NCBI GenBank assembly: GCA_958298945.1
Contig: OY282609.1
Span: 66,126,220 to 66,190,219 of the forward strand
Source of the DNA: Atherix ibis
Taxonomy: Eukaryota; Arthropoda; Insecta; Diptera; Athericidae
Length of the DNA stretch: 64,000 bases
Direction of reading: 5' to 3'
The first letter of the stretch is position 1; each line of letters opens with the position of its first letter. The translations under genes and the position numbers were made by a program. The notes under the pieces were generated by a model that was given only the letters and a program-made list of their open reading frames with translations, was not told the origin of the DNA and did no database searches. Shown here one piece after another: positions 1-11,959 of the stretch.

Positions 1-3000
1 TAGGCCCTTACCGTATATGTATACGCAATTTTGTGTCCAAATATTTACTAGGGGGATATGACTGTCAAAAATGTTTTATGTAGACATGACACCCACTGCC
101 ATCTATGTGTCGTAATGGAAATTTATTTAATTGCAAAAGCATAATTTATATTTATTTTAATTCAGGTACTGGAAACAAAAATACAATTTAAATACAACGA
201 AATGGAATTCTATTTTAGGTTTATTATACATTTTGTAAATATCAATCAAATATAAACCGCCTCAATTTTGTAGACTTTCGGAGAGTTTGAAAACTTTAAT
301 TCTCCATGAAAGTGGAGACTTGGGGGTTAGCTTTGTCATTTGTGAATCCGATGTTGACAGTTCAATGTTTACCAGAAAATAATACAGTGCCGGTGTATAT
401 AAAGTGTGTGTAAGAAAATTTAAGGGACCGAATTTTTCTGTCTATTTTCCATTGCTGTTTTCATTGTGTAATAATAAATAAAGTTTATTCTTCGGTAAGC
501 TTATTATTTAAATAAATTTGTTTTGATTGCTCTATTAGACCATCTTATAATGCATTTACTAAATAATATTTTTTTAATTTTTTAAAAATATTAGTTATTA
601 TGTTTTCAAGTACATTAAATTTACCATTTTGTAATTTAGTTTTAAAACATTTTCTTTAATATTGTATACGATTAACATCTTATTGCGCACATAATTGCTT
701 TCATATAATCAAATAGCTTACAATTCATATTTTAAATACTCTTCCCCACTTTAAAAATTCTGTTTTAATAAATAATACGTATATATAGTGAAATACATAA
801 TAAATAAATGAATATTTAAAAAAGAAATACTTTTTTTTATTGCATATTTACAAAACTAATTCCATCAAACAACAAGACCCGCAATATTAAAAAATCTGCT
901 TCTTTACGCATAAATGATATCTCATATGAAAAATGGTTTTAAAGGAACCGCTTCAATCGCATACTGAACTTTTAAATTGGCCCCCAATGATTAACGCCGT
1001 TTCTGTTGTATTGAATGTGTGTGCGTTCTATGAATGTATTGCCAACAAAAATTGGACAGAATTTTTGTGTAGAGGCCTATCCAGTACTTCTTTAATCTAA
1101 GACCCGAGGTAACAAACTGGATGACAATTCCATACATAGCCTTGGTGATTTATGCGCTACCTCTTTGGTAACGACCAAACCATCAATGCCATCCATTTAA
1201 AATAATATAAACAAAATTTCCAACAAATACTTCTCAACAACTTTAGATTAAAATTAGCCAAGAGAGTTTCATTTTGTGCAAATATATAACAAAAATGCTT
1301 ACAACAAATTTTTAAAACAAACTTTTTTAGAAAGAAATTTTTTTCCAGAATTACGCGTACTCCATAATAAGTCAATCCGTAACAATTATTTTTTTGACAT
1401 TGCGAAGAAAAACTTTCTGTTAAAATAAAAGTTTATACTTAAAATTTCAACCAAAATATATACAAAAAATTGGAAATTAAATAAGGCACGAATTTTTTAT
1501 AGTTTAGTAAAAAAATTTAATAAGAAATTTTTGAAACAATAGGAAATTTTTTTTTAAAAAAAACGTTGGAATATTAATGTCATTTTTAAGGATTTATTCC
1601 AAATATTTTTCAAAAGTAAACATAAAATAAAAGAAAATTAGAGATGCCTAAAAAACCTACGAATTATGGAGAAAAAAACAATGTCGTTTGAGTGAAAAAA
1701 CAACTAAAATTCCTTTTGTTATAAGACTAACCTTGCTGACCGAAACAACTTCTCTACTTATATATCGAAAAACGATTCTTTTATTATAATATATTTTAAA
1801 ATAGTAAAATTTCTGAGAAGTATGTGTTTTCTACCGTATATGTTTGAATATAAAATTTTATCCCCTATTGGAGTCCATCTTGGTAGAATGACTTACTTAT
1901 CGATTCAGGATATATTTATTGCATAAAATTTTTGAATAGAATCTTCTTCAACACATGTGAATATGCATAATGGATTTGCATAGTTCCTTTAGTTTAAACA
2001 TTAAGCAAGTGAGAGACATGTCAATATTTGATGAACGATTGTGCATTAAAGCACATGTGCTCCCACCCCTTTGATTTCTCGATGTTTATGGGAGGATTCT
2101 ATACTCCAGTGTGTATGCAATTTGGATTCATTGCTGATGCTTGTCCGTTGAATGCATGTTTGTTTGACGAATTAATTGATAGCGAACGATAGAGAGAACT
2201 CAGCGTTTTCCTTCCTCTAAGCTTTTATTATGAGTACTATCGTTTGTCTTCTGGTTATCGACGATATGGCAGGATGGGTGAGCCAACACTTCAGGAAGGG
2301 CGTTTGAAGCGGAAATCTAATTTGACTCAAATGCTATGTAAATAAATGTAGTTATGCAAATAGCTTCCATCCATTCGATCCTTTTTCTTTCGTTACGCTT
2401 TTCTTCGGCGTAAGCACTTTTCCGATTCCATAGAATTTCTCTAAAACGGTTTGTTAGTATTTCATTCACACTTCAATATTTATTCAAATACTCATTTTAT
2501 GTTATAATAATTATTCGCTATTTAGAAGCAATAGTGAAATTGCTTTTAATATTAGGAATCGATTTTTCAAATTTTATAACAAATTTAAATTTAGCATAGA
2601 CGTAGTTTTAAAAACATTTTCTAAAAAACATTCTTGCATGGAGTTGTTCCATAAATTAGTTAAAATTTGCGGATCTTTTTAGTATAATATTTTTAAGATT
2701 ATTTCGAAGAGATTTTTATAAATAAAAACTCACATTAAAAATATAAAAAATATTCACGCTGGGCTTTTAATGAAATTATGGATAAAAACTCTATTTATAT
2801 CCGCTAAGAAATATCAATTTCTAAGAGTCAGCATTTATTGAAATTTCATACAATAAAATTAGAAAATTTTTCTATATGAGAATTTTGTAAATACTCTTAG
2901 ATAGATAGTGGAAAAATTCTGTAGCGTAGAATATTATTTCTTCCAAAAGGAAAAAAGGATAGTACTGATATTGAAGGGAAATTCTTTTAATTTTTTCCAT

Positions 3001-4020
3001 TCACAATTTTGATTTTTTTAACCCACTGAATAGGATAAATGAGAAAATTTCAATTTAATGAAAATAGTTGAGCGTCATTTTCCATTTCTTAATGGAATTT
3101 TCACTGCACTTCTTTAAGTCCTTATAGTCTTCGTAATAGAATATAAATATTTTTTTATTTATTATTCATTTTATCTATGAATTATTTTTAATCAAAGAAA
3201 TAGGATCAAAATAGTTTTCAATGTAGAATCTCATTTTTTTGTTCATCTTTTCATATAATTAGTATGAAGAAATAGAGTGGATTGTTCAGAAAATACTAAA
3301 TTAAACGAAGAATTAAGTCTTCCATAAAAAATTAAGTATTTCGACTTGAAGAAGAAAAATCAGAAATTATTTTGTTGTAATTTTTTAAAAAAAATTATTC
3401 TACTAATTAACTTTTACAATCATATTTAAATCTATTGAAAGCTTAAATACTAAAGTTATAGCAGTTAATTGCACTTTGGCCAAGAATTTTTCACAGCATA
3501 CAACTTTAGTTCCTTGAAATAAATTGAGATATGAAAAAATAAAACGGAACTAATTAATACTTATTTGTATGTATACTTTTTTACTTGTTTTAATCGGTTT
3601 TTCTGTGAAATGTTTTGTATAAAAATTAGTACACTATTTATTAGCTATAAAAGGAATTAAAAATACTGAGTTCAGATCAGAAATTATACTTGAAAATAAA
3701 TAAATTCTCTTACTTGAAAATTAATGAGTTTACTCCATCCTATTTAAAATTATATGTATTGATAATAAAAGTAATACATTTTGTATATTCTTATCAAATA
3801 AGAGGATTGCTTACAAGAAACATTTTAATCAAAAGCTTTTTAAATCCTTTCTTAATTGGAAAATAAGCACGCAATTAAAATAATAATCATTTTCAAGGGG
3901 TTCAATTAATTGGTACAATTAAAAATATCTTGAAAATGATGCAATTTTATTTAAATGATATTAAATAAGGAAATAATTTGAATTCTTAAATGACAAAATG
4001 CAAACATCTTTTAAAAATAA
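1..4020. other. AT-rich stretch with no recognisable gene
   Basis: I see no credible coding region, RNA gene or bounded transposon here. The sequence is long A/T runs with a somewhat more mixed patch around 2000-2420. Open frames are short (72 codons at most, at 1157-1375 minus) and have low-complexity composition typical of chance frames in AT-rich DNA. Intron or intergenic DNA of a fly-like genome is the simplest reading. Confidence 0.6.
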
Positions 4021-4021
4021 C

Positions 4022-5219
4022 GATCATCGTCATCATCATCTTTTAGTACTACAGCCCGGGGTGAGCCTTGACCTCCTTTACAATCTGTCTACAACAATTT
4101 CCAATTTCGTAATCCAATAATTCTTAGGTCTTGTTCAACACTATCTAGCCTAGTCTTTGTCTAGGACGTCGTCTATATCTTGTATTTGTTGGTATCGCAT
4201 TAAAAATAGATTTTTGAGCTCTTTCCTGTGACATTCTTCTAACATGACCAGCCCATTTTATTCGCATACTTTTTTTGAATCGACTTATGTCCTTTCCATC
4301 GATTAACTCTAAAAGTTCTACATTTGATCTTATGGTATAAATTCTGTTTACGTCTAATCTTGGGCCATAGATTATTTTAAATATTTTACGTTCAAATATC
4401 TTCAACTTATTTATATCAGCTTGTGTCATCGTCCAAATTTCCGATCCGTATGTTACCACTGGTCTTATTAGTGTCTTATATATTTTCATTTTACAGGTTC
4501 TTGTTAGCAGCTTCGATTTAAATAAATTTTAATAAGCATGAAAACATCTTTTACCAGCTTGAATTATGGTTTGTATACTGCTGTGCATGTCGTTTTGGTT
4601 GTTCACCTGTATACAAAAATAGCTGAAACAGGTGACGCTTTCTATAATATATTCTCCGATTTTCACTGGTTGCAAGTTTCTTCTAGCATTTGATCTTGAT
4701 AATTTTAAATATTTTGTCTTTGTTTCATTAATTTGCAGACCAATTCTTTCACACTCGAAACATTCTTCTAAATCTAGGAAATTTCTAGCTACTATTGCCA
4801 CATCATCTGCGTAGCTCCTATTTGTGTTGCTCTGTTTAAAATATTACCGCTTCTGTGTAGATTTTTGATTGCGTAGTGCAAAACTTGCTTAAAAATTTTA
4901 GCTGATAGGACATCCCCCTGTTTTACACCTGCCGTTATTTCGAAAGATGTTGAAACTTCATCTTGTATAATAACTTTAGTTAGTGTTTTCTTGAGCGTCA
5001 TTAATATCAATCTTATTAATTTACTAGGGATACCAATCTCATCAAAATATCTTGCTATTTTGCTTCTTTTTATGCTATCAATAGCCTGTTTGAAATCTAT
5101 AAAACACATGTGTATATCCAGATTCAATTCATATGCTTTTTCCATACTTTGTTTTAACCAAAAAGCTTGATCAATAGTCGATCATCCTGGTCTGAATCCA
5201 CACTGATAATCTGATAATA
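4022..5219 (-). pseudogene. RTE-type LINE, reverse transcriptase 3-prime part (broken)
   Basis: Read on the minus strand this is the palm, thumb and C-terminal part of a non-LTR retrotransposon reverse transcriptase, which copies its RNA into DNA at the target site. Visible motifs in order: CGFRPG (5-prime of 5150, with a TGA in place of the next Arg codon), STIDQAFWLKQ, FIDFKQAID, the GVKQGD loop, the catalytic YADD box near 4787-4813, then thumb motifs LIRPVVTYGSEIW, FERKIF and KWAGHVRRM, and a degraded C-terminal end. Frames change at about 4800 (just upstream of YADD) and between 4490 and 4530. The 3-prime end at 4022-4045 is a short ATG-type triplet repeat, as expected for RTE tails. A mariner at 5220 separates it from its upstream half at 6440. 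Clade assignment is by motif style, not by a tree. Confidence 0.85.
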
Positions 5220-6439
5220 CGAGGGTCGTTCAATAAGTTCTTAGAAAATCCGAGAAATTGCGCTCGTAGTGTCAGTGAATGCAAGTAGCATTATCGACAG
5301 GAAAGCTGTCAAAATTTCAGCTCGATCCATAGCGTAGGTCAATTTCTATCGTCGATTAAAGTTAACGACATTTATTTGTGCATAACAATGGAAAAAAGCG
5401 AGTTTAGGGCTGTCATCAAACATCTCCATTTGAAAGGCTTAAGCCCGAAAGAAGTCAAAGCCGAGTTGGATGCAGTTCATGGCACATCTGCACCTGTGTT
5501 TGCGACGGTTTACAATTGGGTGAATGAATTTAAACGTGGCCGTTCATCCACAAAAGATGAACATCGTTCAGGACGCCCAGTTGAGGTGTCTACTCCTGAA
5601 ATCATCGACAAAATTCACGATCTGATTTTGAACGATCGGCGAATTAAAGTGCCCGAATTAGTTGAGGCCACGGGCATATCACAAGGTACAGTCGCTTCAA
5701 TTTTGCATGAAAAATTGTCTGTGAAAAAAATTTCGGCAAGATGGGTGCCGCGTTTGCTCTCAGAGGAGAATAAGCGCAATCGTGTAGTGGACTCTGAGGC
5801 TATGTTGGCACTCTTTCATCGCAATCCTGCCGAATTTCTTCGTCGATATGTCACTGTGGACAAAACCTGGATACACTACTACACTCCAGAAACGAAGAGC
5901 CAGTCATCACAGTTGATTTTCAAGGGTGAACGGGCTCCGAAGAAGGCAAAAACTGTGCCATCGGCCGGCAAGGTGATGGCCACGGTCTTTTGGGATTCGC
6001 AGGGCATCATTTTTATCGACTACTTGGAAAAAGGAAAAATAATAACAGGAGCGTATTACGCGTCGTTATTGCAACGGTTGAGCGAGGAAATCAAAGAGAA
6101 ACGTGCCCATCTGAAGAAGAAAAAAATCCTCTTGCATCAGGACAATGCGCGTGTGCACACCTGCGCAACTGCTGAATTGTTGCAGCATCCCGCTTATTCA
6201 GCAGATTTGGCCCCGAGTGATTATTTTCTTTTCCCTAATCTGAAGAAATGGCTTGGCGGACGACGGTTCACTTCCAACGAGGACGTCATTGCTCAAACGG
6301 ATGAGTATTTTGCAGAACTTCCGAAATCCTATTTTTTGGACGGGATAAAAATTTTGGAAAAACTGTTGGGAAAGTGTATAGAGCTAAAAGGAGACAGTTG
6401 TTTTCCATCTTTTTCTAAGGACTTATTGAACGACCCTCG
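5220..6439 (+). mobile_element. MEK-type mariner (copy 1), nested in the RTE LINE
   Basis: A 1220-bp mariner bounded by TA target duplications at 5218-5219 and 6440-6441. The terminal inverted repeats start CGAGGGTCGTTCAATAAGT and pair over roughly 28 bp with few mismatches. It interrupts the LINE reverse transcriptase frame, whose two halves abut once the element and one TA are removed, so it is younger than that LINE copy. It is a sister of the element at 29334-30647 but about 94 bp shorter because of two internal deletions. Confidence 0.95.
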
Positions 6440-6533
6440 TATATTATCAGTATACACATATGGTTCAAACCTTTCTGATACAATGCTTGGACGTATTTTA
6501 TATGTCGTATTTAGCAACGTTATTCCTCGGTAG
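5388..6533 (+). pseudogene. mariner transposase, internally deleted
   Basis: The frame opens at the ATG of MEKSEF (5388). An ATG four codons earlier is also in frame, but the MEK start matches the sister copy. The N-terminal helix-turn-helix DNA-binding half, the linker motif WVPRLL and the first catalytic region (VTVDKTW, with the usual Glu after Asp changed to Lys) are present. Relative to the sister copy an in-frame loss follows HTC in the second catalytic block, which shortens the D-to-D spacing below the 34 residues that define mariners. A second loss follows IELKGD, after which the frame reads through the 3-prime terminal repeat into the flanking LINE. The folded catalytic core is therefore unlikely to work. 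Confidence 0.9.
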
Positions 6534-6580
6534 TTTTCACAATTTAGTAAAAATAACGATCGCGCAACTAAAAATAAGGA
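6440..6580 (-). pseudogene. RTE-type LINE, upstream fragment of the split reverse transcriptase
   Basis: Minus-strand translation gives the classic finger-domain string NYRGITLLNTTYKI followed by SERFEPYVY. This is the part that precedes CGFRPG in RTE-like reverse transcriptases and would join directly onto the fragment ending at 5219. Upstream of about 6580 the match fades, and I cannot place the endonuclease domain. The fragment shows that the mariner landed in the middle of the reverse transcriptase coding region. Confidence 0.8.
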
Positions 6581-7820
6581 ATAAAAAATACCTTTTTTAT
6601 TCCTTAATAGAACACTATTCTTACAGTATTCAAATCATCTACTTGACATTTTTTACGCTCAAATCTGGGTCACCATAAGTCTAAGACTTCAAATGTTAAC
6701 AGTACCTGATTTCTTGGATATAACAAACAACCCAGTCGATTTTCAACTTCCGCTGTTCTATTTCTTTCGTAGCTTCGACAAACGCATCGATTTAATAACA
6801 ATCGTAATTATAAGCTGTTCCGTCAGAGCTTCAACAATTGAGGAAATTTCCTTCAGCTCGATCCTAACGTCATACTTCAGTTCTTAAATCCAAGCGAAGA
6901 ATATCTCGTACGTATTTCTCGCAGACTCTACGGTTTATTTTTTGGACAGATTACCACTTAGGTATCTCCTGGGCTTTTGGTGCTTTCAGTGGATGCGAAT
7001 TCCTTAGGCAAGCTCTTTTTTACTTGCATTCTTCTTTTCGTGCAAACATCGTTATGTGGTGGTAAAAACCTTTATTTTGTATGTTTCCTCTCACAAGCGG
7101 TGAATTCTCCGTACACTTCGTGATCGCAGGGAACTGCTTCAGCCAGTTTATACTGAAGGGCTATTTTTTTGCAATCAGCCACTATATTCCTAATCTTCAT
7201 ATTAATATTGTTCCTGCCTTTAATGAACTTGGTCAGGTCCTCTATTGTTGTATTATCTGTTGCTAGTTCAAGTCCAATATCTGGCACCTGGGGTATGTTC
7301 CAATACCCATTAACTTGATAGCAGCTTCCCTATCTGGTACCTGGGGAAGGCTCCATGCAAGTCTCGCAACTCCATGACGTGCAATAATTTAACAGATATT
7401 GAACTACAACTCTAAGCGTGCCTGACCTTCTTAATTGATATTTGTTTAACTTAAAACTGGGTTAACACACACTCAGAACTTTAAATATAAATGTTTTGAA
7501 TCTGGCTGTGGATTCGAAATTTTATTCAAAAATACATCAACACGGACCTAGAACTTCAAATGTGAAGATAACCTAACAATTTACTTAAAATTTTTATTAT
7601 TGCCTGATTACCATGAACTTGCCATGAGCTAAGAACTTTAAAAAATAACAGTATCTGTTTTCCTAAGTCGAATGTTTACTGATCAAAACTGGGATCCGAC
7701 ATGGTCCTTGGATATGAAAACGTTAGAAGTCCCTCGTCCTTTCTCAACCGGGCTTGGGACCGGCTATGGCGGAGTTAGCTTCTTTAATAAGTAGAACTAA
7801 ATTAAATTTTAGCTTTAGTA
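6581..7820. other. Mostly unassigned; possible LINE remnant
   Basis: No firm gene. The stretch is less AT-rich than its surroundings and contains a near-duplicated phrase built on 'ATCTGG(C/T)ACCTGGGG' at about 7278-7296 and 7333-7347. Some of it may be decayed upstream LINE sequence, as the minus-strand reading at 7072-7287 suggests, but I cannot show continuity with the reverse transcriptase fragment. Confidence 0.4.
7072..7287 (-). pseudogene. Possible LINE ORF1 (gag-like) scrap
   Basis: A 71-codon minus-strand frame with soluble, helix-favouring composition, including the stretch EDLTKFIKGRNNINMKIR. It loosely resembles the N-terminal coiled part of ORF1 proteins of R1-like LINEs, which bind LINE RNA. 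It has no zinc knuckle and no upstream continuation that I can follow. A chance frame remains quite possible. Confidence 0.25.
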
Positions 7821-7860
7821 TCGGGTTTTTCAATAGAAACTTGACATTTTTGATTTCTTA

Positions 7861-7936
7861 CTTTAGTTCTTAAGTTAAATTGATCTAAAGTTCTTGAGTT
7901 AACTTAAGATCAAGTTAACTCAAGAACTAAAGCCAC
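7861..7936. repeat. Fold-back repeat cluster at a transposon deletion junction
   Basis: Positions 7889-7905 and 7912-7928 are a perfect 17-bp inverted repeat around a 6-nt loop. In addition 7861-7886 is close to the reverse complement of 7911-7936 (about 24 of 26 positions). The right-hand arm is transposase coding sequence (LTQELKPLDH), so the left-hand copies are inverted duplicates of coding DNA. Template switching during repair is the likely cause. Confidence 0.85.
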
Positions 7937-8638
7937 TTGATCATATAAAGCGACGCACATTCTCAGATTGGTCTCTAGAGAAGTTTGCCGAAAATGACGA
8001 CTTTCATCGCAAAATAATCTTCAGTGATGAAGCGCATTTTTGGTTGAATGGCTTCATTAAGAAAACAAAACATGAGTTATTTGAGTGCTGCAAACCCTTA
8101 TGTGCTTCATGAAACACCACTTCATCCATAAAAAGTGACTGTATGGTGCGGTTTTCATGCCGGTGGCGTCATTGGGCCATTTTCCTTCGTTTACGAAAAT
8201 GACCGTCACGTTACAGTCAATGGTGAACGCTACAGAGACATGTTGCAGCGTTAGTTCTCCGATCAATTGCATGGGCTGGACATCAGTGATATGTGGTTTC
8301 AACAAGACGGTGCCACATCCCACACAGCGAGAGAAACAATCGACTTATTGAAGTTCAAGTTTGGTGAACGTGTTATATCGAGAAAAGGTCCTGTCGATTG
8401 GACGCCGAGATCTTGTGATTTAACACCTCTAGACTTTTTTCTATGGGGCTACGTTAAATCGATGGTCTATGCCAACAAGCCGGCGACGTTAGAGGACCTA
8501 AGAGCCAACATCGAACGAGAAATAGCAGCCATTCCCATCGAATTGTGTGGCCGAGTCATCGAAAATTGGCTTCAACGAATCGACCACTGCAAGCGTGCCC
8601 GTGGTGGATATATGATCAAAGTCAAGTTCCATTCATAA
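7912..8638 (+). pseudogene. D,D41D transposase catalytic domain (N-terminus lost)
   Basis: Coding sequence resumes at LTQELKPLDH and covers the whole catalytic domain. The first Asp lies in IIFSDEAHFW (about 8017-8046), the second in FQQDGATSH, the third in LTPLDFFLWGY. Exactly 41 residues lie between the second and third Asp, the spacing known for rosa/Visitor-like members of the Tc1/mariner superfamily. The frame is open from 8267 to the stop at 8638. Upstream it is interrupted by frameshifts around 8065-8200 and an in-frame TAG at about 8252. The helix-turn-helix half is missing, so it cannot bind its ends as is. Confidence 0.88.
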
Positions 8639-8745
8639 TTGCATTGATTGTACTTTAAACCAATAATAAAAGTTTTGATATATCTCAAATGGTTTGCGCG
8701 ATATTTAATAAAAAAGTTGTCAAGTTCTTATTCAAAAACCCTTTA

Positions 8746-10063
8746 TTTGAATTAAAAACATTTAATTAAATTTAATCTATTTCTCCAAAAAAAAAAAAAT
8801 GTATATGCCAGAAATTATTCAAATGTTATATGTGATAAATCTCTTTTTAAAGGTTAAGTTTAAAATTAAATTGAAACCTTCCGATAAATACCCTATTTAT
8901 ATCTCAAATGCTAATCCGAAAAGGAGACAATACTTTTTTATAATAAGTGTTTTTGTACTCGGATTTTTTCTCTAGTAATAGTATCGAATTTATTTACGTA
9001 CTATTTATGTAATATGATTCAATACAAAACTAATTTTGTTTTATATTACTTTCAAAATAAATTGTCATTTTCTTAGTGAACATATCCTCTTTTGTAATAT
9101 AGCCTTTTTGAAGGTATTCCATTTTAATTCAATGGGATTTTATTTTTCCTCTTCATAAGATTGTGGCTCTTCCGGTATGCTTACGTAAAAAAATATAATT
9201 CAATTTTGTTTCAGTATATCTATATAATCCTTGATATATTGGATTTTTTCTGGTAGCATTTATTTATAATCTCTAAGAGTATTGAATATTTTCCTTTTAT
9301 TTCCTCGGCTCAATTGGAAAATATTTTTTTTTTTGGAATATTATGAAAGGATTTTTACTAATAATTACGTATGAAATATATTCTGAGTTTTTTTTTGATT
9401 TTTTGATATTTTCTTTCCAAAAAGAATCTTTTTTATAATAGATTTATTAGCGTTGTGATTGTTAGAAAACTTGCTACCATGAAAGTTAGGAAAATTGGGG
9501 AATATATTGATTGGTATTGGAATTTTTATAGAACAAATTAAGTAAGAAGTTTTTTGCCAGCATCTTTCCAAATAATTAAAGACCATGCTTATTAAGAAAT
9601 CTGAAAGTGTCAAACTGTGAATAGAAAAAATTTGCAATATGACTTCTATTGTAGATAAAATCGCTATAAAATGGCGCTTAGAAAAATCTATAAAATTAAA
9701 AAACGGTCCAATGTTGGACGCATCTATAAATCTTATCTGGTTTTGATGAGATTATAAAGAACAAAGTTGGACAAAAAAGACTTTCTTGAGAAATGTTAGA
9801 ACATTTTTATTAAGATTAGTTGAATTTAAAATATCAGAAAAGAAGAGTACACGTGTTAATGAGGTTTGGAAGATGAAAGTTGGTCAGAGAATACATTCTT
9901 GAGGAATCCCAATCAATCATAGAGTTAAACTTTTTCTATTGACGACGAATTACATTCATTTGTATTTTTAAAACAATTATAATGTTGAAAAGTTAAATTT
10001 ACATTGGGAATAATTAAGTAGTTTTAAGTTATTGATTCTTGAAATAAGAAATTCTTACAAGAA
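8746..10063. other. AT-rich, no gene seen
   Basis: Only short chance frames. The 90-codon minus frame at 9365-9637 is rich in Ile, Asn and Lys and resembles no domain I know. A 13-A run lies near 8788. No bounded repeat recognised. Confidence 0.6.
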
Positions 10064-10065
10064 TA

Positions 10066-10973
10066 CGAGGTCTGTTCAAAAAGTTTTGCAAAGTTTGAAT
10101 TTCCGCGGGTTACGTTTATTCGATTTTTGATTTTTTGTGGCGTTATGTTGGTACTCATGTCTCTCACTTATGCCGACAACTTCAGTTAATTTTTGGCAGC
10201 TCCTTTGCTTGCACGTGTTTTGGCTCATCTTCGATTTTTGCTCATTCCAAAAAATGGATCAAAGAATATGTATCAAATTTTGTGTGAAAAACAAAATTAA
10301 TTGCGCGGACGTATTCCGAATGTTGTCTGTGGCATATGGTGAAGCTACCTTGTACCGCAGCAACGTTTATCGCTGATACAAAATGTTCTCAGAGGGCCGA
10401 GAAGATGTGAACGACAAAAAGCGCGAGCACGTCAACAACAGACGAAAACATTGATTTTTTTCAATCATGAGTTCTTGCCACTTGGTAGAACGGTAATTAA
10501 GGAAGATTACCTGTAAGTTATGCGCAAGTTGCGTGAAGCAATAAGCCAGAAACGCCCGGATTTGTGGAAGAATAAAAATTGGCTTTTGCACTATGATAAC
10601 GCCTCTGCTCACGCATCTTTGCTTGTGGGCGAATTTTTGGCCAAAAATAATACACTAATAATACCGCAGCCACCGTATTCCTCAGATCTGCCCCCCTGTA
10701 ACTTTTTCTTGTTCCCTGAAAGTGAAGAGCCCCATGAAAGGACGACACTATGCTACGATTGAGGAGATAAAGACGGCATCGAAGGATGAGCTGAGCTAAA
10801 CAAGATCACAAAAAATGATTTTTTGAAGTGTTTCGAGGATTGGAAAAAACGTTGGCACAAGTGTATAATATCTGGTGGGGATTAATTTGAAGGGGATAAA
10901 ATAAATATTCATGAAAAATAAATAATTTTTGAACAAAAACACAAAATTCGCGATACTTTTTGAACAGACCTCG
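10066..10973 (+). mobile_element. Internally deleted mariner, CGAGGTCTG-type ends
   Basis: A 908-bp element between TA duplications (10064-10065 and 10974-10975). The left end is CGAGGTCTGTTCAAAAAGT, and the right end is its inverted complement. It carries a 5-prime untranslated leader of about 190 bp, the start of a transposase, then a jump into the second catalytic block and the C-terminus. The deletion joins the linker (a STSTTDENID-like reading) to the FFNHEFLP block at about 10453, removing the DNA-binding-to-catalytic linker and the first catalytic Asp. The leader is the same sequence found at both ends of the element at 21156-22004. Confidence 0.9.
10254..10890 (+). pseudogene. Mariner transposase relic
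   Basis: The start is the ATG at 10254 (MDQRICIKF), giving a short N-terminal helix-turn-helix piece up to a stop at about 10376. The next block, YKMFSEGRED, is out of frame with later parts. A second open piece at 10520-10762 encodes KNKNWLLHYDNASAH (second catalytic Asp) and QPPYSSDLPPCNFFLF, in which the third catalytic Asp is replaced by Asn. The C-terminal ending FEDWKKRWHKCIISGGD follows in another frame. Large deletion, frameshifts and an active-site change make it dead. Confidence 0.88.
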
Positions 10974-10975
10974 TA

Positions 10976-11955
10976 AATAGAAGAGCTTTAAGATTATTTT
11001 CTTAAGGCATTAATATAATATATTATATATGGTTTATTATTTATAACTTCTTGGAAAGCAAATATGCGATATTGATTGCAAATATTATATTTGAGCAATG
11101 TACTCGTTTATCATTGCCTTCTCTGAATATTCAAGTATGAATAAGGATATTTATATCCCTTATAATATTACAATTCGAATCAATATCAAATATCTTATAT
11201 GGTAAAATAGATACAAGCTACTATATGTTCAGACGAATATGTACATTCATACATACTTATTTAGGTATGTGTGTATTCTATTTATATTGTTGATATGCTT
11301 TTGTGGAAAATAGTTTCGAAACGGATTACTATTACATAGCAGTATGTAGTCTTTGATAATTTACTTCCGAAATAGTGGTTGAACGAGAAATAAGTACATA
11401 TGTTTTAAGATCCTGTATCCGGTATCTGTTTTGTTGAATTATTTTCGATACAGTAGTGAAAGTGGTTTGTTAATTAACAGGAAATTTACTTTGCATTTAT
11501 GAGTGTTGAGTAATTACTTCCAATAAAATTCTTCCGATAAAATTGACCGAAAAATAATTTAATTGAAAATATAATTAAATAAACAAACTTCTATAATTGG
11601 TACTATTTTGTAAAAAACATAGGAGAAAACAAACAAGTCAAAGTAATTATTATATAATATTATTATTCAAAATGAATATGGAATTGACATAGACATTTAA
11701 AGGACAATTGTGGTAGTTTCAGTTGTAATATTTCCAGGATATTATCGAGGCTCATGGAAAAGATTTCTTATCAAATTAAAAATGTTTTAATTGTTGCAAA
11801 TTAATGTTTAAAACTAAAATCGATCAAACAATTGCTGAAAAGTGGTTGTAGCTAATTCCAATACAGAAATAATAACTGGCTCAAACTTTGGATAACAGAA
11901 AAACAAAGCCAAAATATTGGACCAGATTTTTATTAAGATGCTTAACTCCATCCAT
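10976..11955. other. AT-rich, no gene seen
   Basis: No credible coding region or bounded repeat. It contains simple ATAT and GTATGTGTGTAT patches (about 11260-11280), common in fly non-coding DNA. Confidence 0.6.
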
Positions 11956-11959
11956 GCAC

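Larger units (their letters stand above)
7821..8743 (+). mobile_element. D,D41D-type Tc1/mariner element with 5-prime internal deletion
   Basis: The terminal inverted repeats are 'GGGTTTTTCAATAGAAACTTG' at the left (from 7823) and its near-complement at 8719-8742, about 24 bp with few mismatches. They lie inside TA duplications at 7819-7820 and 8744-8745. The element is about 350 bp shorter than its full-length relative at 14885-16160, because the region encoding the DNA-binding domain is gone. The deletion point is occupied by a set of inverted repeats (7861-7936). Confidence 0.88.
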
